19,760 nucleotides of DNA from contig CAYNHL010000068.1 of assembly GCA_964397015.1 (NCBI GenBank), positions 1 through 19,760 of the forward strand. The letters are read 5' to 3'. This stretch comes from MADRE2 sp964397015 (GTDB lineage: Bacteria; Desulfobacterota; Desulfobacteria; Desulfobacterales; Desulfobacteraceae). The notes under the pieces are model-generated. The model searched no databases and was not told the DNA's origin. It saw only the letters and a program-made list of their open reading frames with translations. The translations under genes were made by a program, and so were the position numbers. This document shows, in pieces, positions 15,136 to 19,760 of the stretch. Position 1 is the first letter of the stretch. Every line of letters starts with the position of its first letter.

Positions 15136-18100
15136 TGAAAATACCCATAATCAGAATTGTAGTCTGTGCGATGCTTACCTTGTCGTGCTGTGCTGCGGGT
15201 CATGCGGCCACCGGGCCTGTACGGTTTGAAAAACCCTTGAATACACAGGCTTATAACAACAGTATCATCCAGGACAGCAGCGGATTTTTATGGATCGGCT
15301 GCACCAACGGAATAATCCGGTATGACGGTTATGAGATCAAGGGATTCAAGGCAGGTGAAGGATCGCTTTCCTCGAATTACGCCCCGGGTATTTTCGAAGA
15401 TGATGAGGGGCTTTTCTGGATCGGAACCGTTGGCGGCGGAATGACCGTGTTTGACCGGAAGACCGGCGGTTTCTCCTATTATCGGCATGAAACGGGTAAT
15501 CCTGACAGTATCAGCAGTAATGATTTCAACTGGGCGCCCAAAACAGTTGCCCAGGATGCCGGAGGTTTTATTTGGATGGGAACGGCAGACGGGTTGAACC
15601 GTCTGGATAAATCAACAGGGAGGATTCAGCGGTTTTTTCATGATCCGGATATCCCGGGCAGTCTGAGTCATGATTCAGTCTGGACAGTGATGGCGGACCG
15701 GGACAAAACGATCTGGATAGGGACAGAGGCCGGCCTGGATCGATATGATCCCAGGACAGGCCGTTTCGTACATTTTCAGCATGATCCCGCCAGTTTGTCA
15801 GGCATTGGAAAAGGGTTCGTCTATGCCATAGAGCCGGTTGAAAACGGGGTTTTATGGATCGGGACCAGTCATGGAGGCCTGAACAGGTTCGATACCCGTA
15901 CCGGAAAATGGGAGCGCTATTACCATGATCCTTCAGACCCTGACGGTATATCCCATAACGAGGTCTATTCAATTACAAGGGATCAAAATGGACACCTGTG
16001 GCTGGGCCGTTCTTACGCTGTTCCCGCCGGCCTCGAGGAATTCGATCCTGTATCCGGAACGTTCACGGTGTACCGCCATGATCCGGAAGATCCCAACAGC
16101 CTGAGTTCGGATATCATACTCGGAGCTTATGAAGACCATGCAGGTATTTTGTGGATAGTGGACAATACCGGCCCGATCAACAAGCTTGATCCCAACATGA
16201 AACCCTTTCATCTTTACCGCCACAATGCCAAGGCCGAGAACAGCCTGAGCGCCAACGTGGTGCCCGCAATTATCGAGGACAGCAGCGGTTTTATCTGGCT
16301 CGGCACCCAGCTGGGGGGACTGAACAGGTTTGATCGGGAGACCCGGACCTTCAGGGTGCATAAATCGACACCTGATATTGAGAATGGTATATCCAACAAT
16401 TACGTGTTCTCAATCCTCGAAGACAGTTCCGGCCGGTTATGGGTCGCGATGAACGACGGTGTACACGGTATCTTCGACCCGGATACAGGCCGGTTTGTAA
16501 AAACTTTTTCCAACCCCTTTGCTTCGGTAGTGGCCAGAGGGATGATAGAGGACAACCATTCACCAGGTGTGTTCTGGTTTGGTACCGAAGCTTCCGGCCT
16601 TTTTCGATTTGAGTCTGATACAGGCCGGTTTGTCCAGTATAAAAACGATCCTCTGGATCCAGACAGCCTGAGTTCAAACGGGGTTGTAAGGCTTTTCCAG
16701 GATGACAGCGGCACCCTGTGGGTGCCTACCATGGGAGGGGGGTTGAACAGGTTTGTCCCTCAGAGTGATACGTTTGTTCACTACCGGTCCAGCCCGGATG
16801 ATGAATCCACAATCAGCGGCAATACGGTCAGCGACTGTTATATTGACAGTTTCGGTAATTTCTGGGTAGCAGCAGATGATGGCGGATTGAACCTGTTTGA
16901 CCCGGAGGCCGGTACCTTTGAACGGTTTGATGAATCCCACGGGTTCCCGACCCATTCCATCAGGAGTATTTTGGAGGATGACAATGGATACCTGTGGATG
17001 GGGTCAAACGCCGGGCTGATTAAATTCGGCATTCGTACCAGGAAGGTAGCACAGGTTTTTACAGAACAGGATGGACTTCAGGGTGACAGCTTCAGCCTGT
17101 ATGCAACCAGTGCATGCAAAACCAGGGACGGCCAGATGTGGTTTGCGGGCTTGAACGGGGTAAATGCTTTTTATCCGGACCAGATACTTAAGAACCCTCA
17201 TATTCCGCCAGTGTCGCTTTTATCTGTCCGGCAGGACGGGACCGACCTGGCAAAAGACAGCACGGCGGTGTTCATCGATCAGCTTGAGCTGCCCTGGGAC
17301 AGGAACAATTTCGAATTTGACTTTGTGGCACTGAACTATACCCAGCCGGAAAAGAATCAATATGCCTATGTTCTGGAGGGATTTGAAGAAAACTGGAATC
17401 ACCTGGGCACCCGGCGATATGGCAAGTATACCAATATCCCCGGGGGTGAGTATGTATTAAAGCTGTTTGGTTCAAACAATGACGGCATATGGAACTACGG
17501 AGGAAAAACCGTCAGGATAACCGTTTCCAAACCGCCCTGGCTGAGGTGGTGGGCTTACCTTGTTTACCTGATGCTCCTTGTGTCCTCCTGGCTGCTGATT
17601 TTGAAGGTCACCCCGAAAATATACAAGCAGAAATTGAACCAGCAAAGAAGGGTAACAGAGCAGCTCAAATATATCCACCAGATGAGAACTCACCTGATCG
17701 CCCAGCAGGCCGAGGTTGAAAAGGAGCTGCGAAAATCAAAACAGACCCTTGAAAAAACCGTTGAACTGCGAACCAGGGAGCTGGTAGAGGCCAAGGAAAA
17801 GGCGGAGCTGGCCAATGCGGCAAAAAGTGAATTCATTGCCAACATGAGCCATGAGGTACGAACCCCCTTGAACCTTATACTGGGCTTTTCCGAAGCCCTG
17901 GCCCGGGTTGTGGATGATTCGCAGCAGCACGCCTATATTTCATCCATCCAGTCATCCGGGCGGTCGCTTCTGACCCTGCTCAATGATATCCTTGACCTGT
18001 CGAAGAGCGATGTCAATAAACTGACAATTGAATACAAGGCCTTTGATATCCGGGCACTTTTATATGATGTCAGGCAGATGTTTGAAAAAAAGATCGAACA

Positions 18101-18917
18101 GAAAAACCTGGAATTCATACTGGATATCGATCCTGAACTGCCGCGGCGGATCATCATGGACGGTCCCCGTTTGAGGCAGGTTCTATTGAACATAATCGGG
18201 AACGCTATAAAATTTACCCACAAAGGGCATATCAGGCTTCATGCCTTTGTTGAAAACAGCTTTGTTCCAGATGACCATACGGTGGATATGACCATCTGTG
18301 TCGAAGATACCGGCATCGGTATCGAGGAGGATCAAATGGAATCTATTTTTGAAATGTTTTCCCAGCACAGGGGGCAGGATAACAGCCGCTACGGCGGAAC
18401 CGGTCTCGGCCTTACAATATCCAGGCGGCTGGTCCGTATGATGGGTGGACAGATTGCCCTGGAGTCTGAAAAGGATGCCGGCAGCAGGTTCATGATCCAT
18501 TTCAAGGCAGTCCGGGTTGCCCCGCCGTCATCCATGAACAAGGAGACGGCGGAAAAAGATGAAGGATATGATGCATTACCCCTGCCGGAATCAGAACCTG
18601 AAGGCCCTGGACCTGAAAAATTGAGCGCCCCGCAGATAGAACAGCTCAAGGCCCTTAGAGAACGGTTGATGCAGTATAAGCAGGATACCTGGGATGATTT
18701 GAAGGATGCCATGGTAATTGACGAGATAGCCCGTTTTGCCGGCGCTTTAAAGAAACTGGCAAAAGAATACGAATCCAGGGATCTCGACCGGTGGGCCGAC
18801 ACCCTGCTGTCCCATGCCAACCTTTTTGACATGGAATCCCTGCCGCCTTTTCTGAAGAGTTTTCCCGGAGTTATCGATCTTATACAAAAACGCATTGAAA
18901 GCGGCCGGCATCCTTGA
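15135..18917 (+). CDS. Two-propeller membrane sensor histidine kinase
   Basis: Inner-membrane kinase with a large periplasmic sensor, like the input half of Bacteroides hybrid two-component systems. The 1260-residue product has a signal peptide (about 1-24, ending GHAA) and 14 Reg_prop repeats with the WIGT..GGLNRFD pattern (about residues 45-680), enough for two seven-bladed propellers. A Y_Y_Y domain (about 730-797) and one membrane helix (about 802-824) follow. A coiled coil leads into the dimerisation domain with ANMSHEVRTPLN (His906). The ATPase domain has an N-box (about 1010-1030), EDTGIGI (about 1057) and GGTGLGL (about 1086). A final helical domain (about 1165-1258) is unassigned. 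There is no receiver or DNA-binding domain, so the neighbouring response regulator is the likely partner. ATG 15135 forms TGATG with the Lon stop; GTG 15132 is in frame directly before it. Confidence 0.93.
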   Translation: MKIPIIRIVVCAMLTLSCCAAGHAATGPVRFEKPLNTQAYNNSIIQDSSGFLWIGCTNGIIRYDGYEIKGFKAGEGSLSSNYAPGIFEDDEGLFWIGTVGGGMTVFDRKTGGFSYYRHETGNPDSISSNDFNWAPKTVAQDAGGFIWMGTADGLNRLDKSTGRIQRFFHDPDIPGSLSHDSVWTVMADRDKTIWIGTEAGLDRYDPRTGRFVHFQHDPASLSGIGKGFVYAIEPVENGVLWIGTSHGGLNRFDTRTGKWERYYHDPSDPDGISHNEVYSITRDQNGHLWLGRSYAVPAGLEEFDPVSGTFTVYRHDPEDPNSLSSDIILGAYEDHAGILWIVDNTGPINKLDPNMKPFHLYRHNAKAENSLSANVVPAIIEDSSGFIWLGTQLGGLNRFDRETRTFRVHKSTPDIENGISNNYVFSILEDSSGRLWVAMNDGVHGIFDPDTGRFVKTFSNPFASVVARGMIEDNHSPGVFWFGTEASGLFRFESDTGRFVQYKNDPLDPDSLSSNGVVRLFQDDSGTLWVPTMGGGLNRFVPQSDTFVHYRSSPDDESTISGNTVSDCYIDSFGNFWVAADDGGLNLFDPEAGTFERFDESHGFPTHSIRSILEDDNGYLWMGSNAGLIKFGIRTRKVAQVFTEQDGLQGDSFSLYATSACKTRDGQMWFAGLNGVNAFYPDQILKNPHIPPVSLLSVRQDGTDLAKDSTAVFIDQLELPWDRNNFEFDFVALNYTQPEKNQYAYVLEGFEENWNHLGTRRYGKYTNIPGGEYVLKLFGSNNDGIWNYGGKTVRITVSKPPWLRWWAYLVYLMLLVSSWLLILKVTPKIYKQKLNQQRRVTEQLKYIHQMRTHLIAQQAEVEKELRKSKQTLEKTVELRTRELVEAKEKAELANAAKSEFIANMSHEVRTPLNLILGFSEALARVVDDSQQHAYISSIQSSGRSLLTLLNDILDLSKSDVNKLTIEYKAFDIRALLYDVRQMFEKKIEQKNLEFILDIDPELPRRIIMDGPRLRQVLLNIIGNAIKFTHKGHIRLHAFVENSFVPDDHTVDMTICVEDTGIGIEEDQMESIFEMFSQHRGQDNSRYGGTGLGLTISRRLVRMMGGQIALESEKDAGSRFMIHFKAVRVAPPSSMNKETAEKDEGYDALPLPESEPEGPGPEKLSAPQIEQLKALRERLMQYKQDTWDDLKDAMVIDEIARFAGALKKLAKEYESRDLDRWADTLLSHANLFDMESLPPFLKSFPGVIDLIQKRIESGRHP

Positions 18918-18951
18918 ATAAAAGGCGTGCCCTGCAGCAAATCATTATATT

Positions 18952-18958
18952 AAGGAGG
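18952..18958 (+). promoter_or_regulatory. Strong ribosome binding site of the response regulator
   Basis: AAGGAGG lies five bases before the GTG at 18964 and supports this non-ATG start; no in-frame ATG is available close by. Confidence 0.85.
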
Positions 18959-18963
18959 TCTGC

Positions 18964-19533
18964 GTGAATAATGGAAAGCCGATGATTTTAATCGTGGACG
19001 ACAACCCTGAAAATTTGCAGTTGATGGGAAAGCTGCTGTCAGACAACGGTTATGAGGTTGGGGTTGCGCAGGATGGTGAGAAGGCATTGAGTTTTGTAAA
19101 AAAAACCCACCCTGACCTGATCCTGCTCGATGTGATGATGCCCGGGATGGATGGATTCAAGGTGTGCCGGGAACTGAAAAAACAGCTGGTCACCCAGCAT
19201 ATCCCGGTCATTTTCCTGACGGCCAAGAACGAGACAGAGGACATTGTATCCGGGTTTGAAGCCGGGGGAGTGGATTACGTCACCAAGCCGGCCATTACCG
19301 AGGAGCTTTTAGCCCGGATAAAAACCCATATCGAGGTCAAGATGCTCCGGGGTCTTTTGCCCATATGCTCAAACTGCAAGAAAGTCCGGGATGACAAAGG
19401 ATTCTGGAAGCAGATCGATGAATATATCGAGCGGCATTCCCATGCGGTTTTCAGCCATGGCATCTGCCCGGACTGCCTCCAGAAACTGTATGGTGAAAAA
19501 GACTGGTTCAAAAACAAACCGCTGCAGGGATGA
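18964..19533 (+). CDS. Response regulator with C-terminal Cys-rich module
   Basis: Cytoplasmic phosphoreceiver, probably phosphorylated by the kinase encoded 46 bp upstream. The 189-residue product has a complete REC domain (about 7-122): acidic pair Asp12-Asp13, phospho-acceptor Asp56 in LLLDVMMPGMDG, Thr86 and Lys108. There is no DNA-binding or enzymatic output domain. Instead residues 133-175 hold CSNC (Cys135, Cys138), a helix containing GFWKQIDEYI, and HGICPDC (Cys168, Cys171), which looks like a four-Cys metal site. From memory, similar LLPICSxCKK...FSHGICPDC tails end many deltaproteobacterial regulators and PAS proteins, but I know no assigned function. Output through protein contacts, or metal or redox sensing, is inference. 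A GTG start with a near-perfect ribosome site is used. Confidence 0.93.
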   Translation: MNNGKPMILIVDDNPENLQLMGKLLSDNGYEVGVAQDGEKALSFVKKTHPDLILLDVMMPGMDGFKVCRELKKQLVTQHIPVIFLTAKNETEDIVSGFEAGGVDYVTKPAITEELLARIKTHIEVKMLRGLLPICSNCKKVRDDKGFWKQIDEYIERHSHAVFSHGICPDCLQKLYGEKDWFKNKPLQG

Positions 19534-19552
19534 TATCCATCATTGCTTTTTT
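19529..19552 (+). terminator. Weak candidate intrinsic terminator after the response regulator
   Basis: ATGAT (19530-19534) and ATCAT (19539-19543) form a 5-bp stem around ATCC, followed by six T residues at 19547-19552. The stem is AT-rich, short and includes the stop codon, so it may be inefficient or fortuitous. Confidence 0.25.
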
Positions 19553-19610
19553 GCTGTATTGCGTTATGTTAGTGACATATTGTGAAATAATCTGAAATGA
19601 TGGAGAGCAT

Positions 19611-19760
19611 ATGAGCAAGATAATTGCACTGGCCGGAAAAGGCGGTGTGGGAAAAACAACGGTAGCAGCCCTGATCAGCCGGTATTTTTCAAAACAGGAG
19701 AACGCCCTGATGCTGGCCGTGGATGCAGACCCCAACAGTAACCTCGGAGAAACCCTGGGT
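19611..19760 (+). CDS. CooC/AcsF-like P-loop ATPase, N-terminal fragment
   Basis: The first 50 residues run off the window. They contain a deviant Walker A motif, LAGKGGVGKTT (about residues 7-17), and AVDADPNSNLGETLG, a combination typical of CooC/AcsF ATPases that insert nickel into carbon monoxide dehydrogenase or acetyl-CoA synthase. MinD/ParA/Mrp-type ATPases share the P-loop but usually differ at the VDADP...NL segment, so CooC is favoured without being certain. TGGAGAG shortly before the ATG is a good ribosome site. If correct, it suggests a Wood-Ljungdahl (acetyl-CoA) pathway in the organism, with CODH genes possibly just downstream. Confidence 0.8.
   Translation, partial: MSKIIALAGKGGVGKTTVAALISRYFSKQENALMLAVDADPNSNLGETLG

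Noticed and set aside
15280..17180. Repeated WIGT-type sequence as DNA repeats or a mobile element
   Set aside because: The repetition is at protein level (Reg_prop propeller blades), with divergent DNA and no terminal repeats.
1..19760. tRNA, rRNA, CRISPR arrays, prophage or transposase genes
   Set aside because: None were recognised; nearly all sequence is accounted for by ordinary protein-coding genes.

Overview
The window looks like chromosomal DNA from a Gram-negative deltaproteobacterium (Desulfobacterota), most likely a sulfate-reducer-like member of the Desulfobacterales. This is judged from gene content and style: a two-propeller sensor kinase, a response regulator with the Cys-rich tail common in that group, a CooC/AcsF-type CO-dehydrogenase maturation ATPase, and an ftsEX-envC-ctpA-yibQ envelope cluster. 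No rRNA, tRNA, CRISPR array, insertion sequence or phage gene was seen. Coding density is high and base composition looks even, so this reads as core chromosome rather than an island.

Layout. Positions 1-2374 (minus) hold glnD, the PII uridylyltransferase, cut by the window edge within its C-terminal ACT region. A 319-bp AT-rich gap with a perfect palindrome and a GC-rich direct repeat follows, then a small tatA (minus, 2694-2885) with a good promoter and ribosome site. A divergent gap leads to a two-gene plus-strand unit: a MoxR-type AAA+ ATPase (3139-3996) and a VWA/CoxE-like protein (4010-5203). This unit converges with a TatD nuclease (minus, 5200-5988); their stop codons overlap in the sequence CTAG.

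From 6196 to 11612 five plus-strand genes run with overlaps or short gaps: ftsE, ftsX, an EnvC-like factor with an SH3b domain and a degenerate LytM domain, a C-terminal processing protease (S41), and a YibQ-type divergent polysaccharide deacetylase. Together they form a plausible division and cell-wall module. FtsEX would be the inner-membrane ATPase that gates EnvC-dependent activation of amidases, with Ctp and YibQ acting in the same periplasmic space. A Nudix hydrolase (minus, 11613-12602) converges on this operon.

From 12745 onward a LonB/YcbZ-type ATP-dependent protease is translationally coupled (TGATG) to a 1260-residue sensor kinase with 14 propeller repeats. A response regulator with a CxxC...CxxC tail follows. 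The final 150 bp begin a CooC/AcsF-like P-loop ATPase that runs off the window.

Most genes are recognisable families. The least explained parts are the MoxR/VWA pair, the Cys tail of the response regulator, the C-terminal helical domain of the kinase, the Lon-kinase coupling, and several palindromic or repeated intergenic elements. I did not find strong evidence of a wholly new system.
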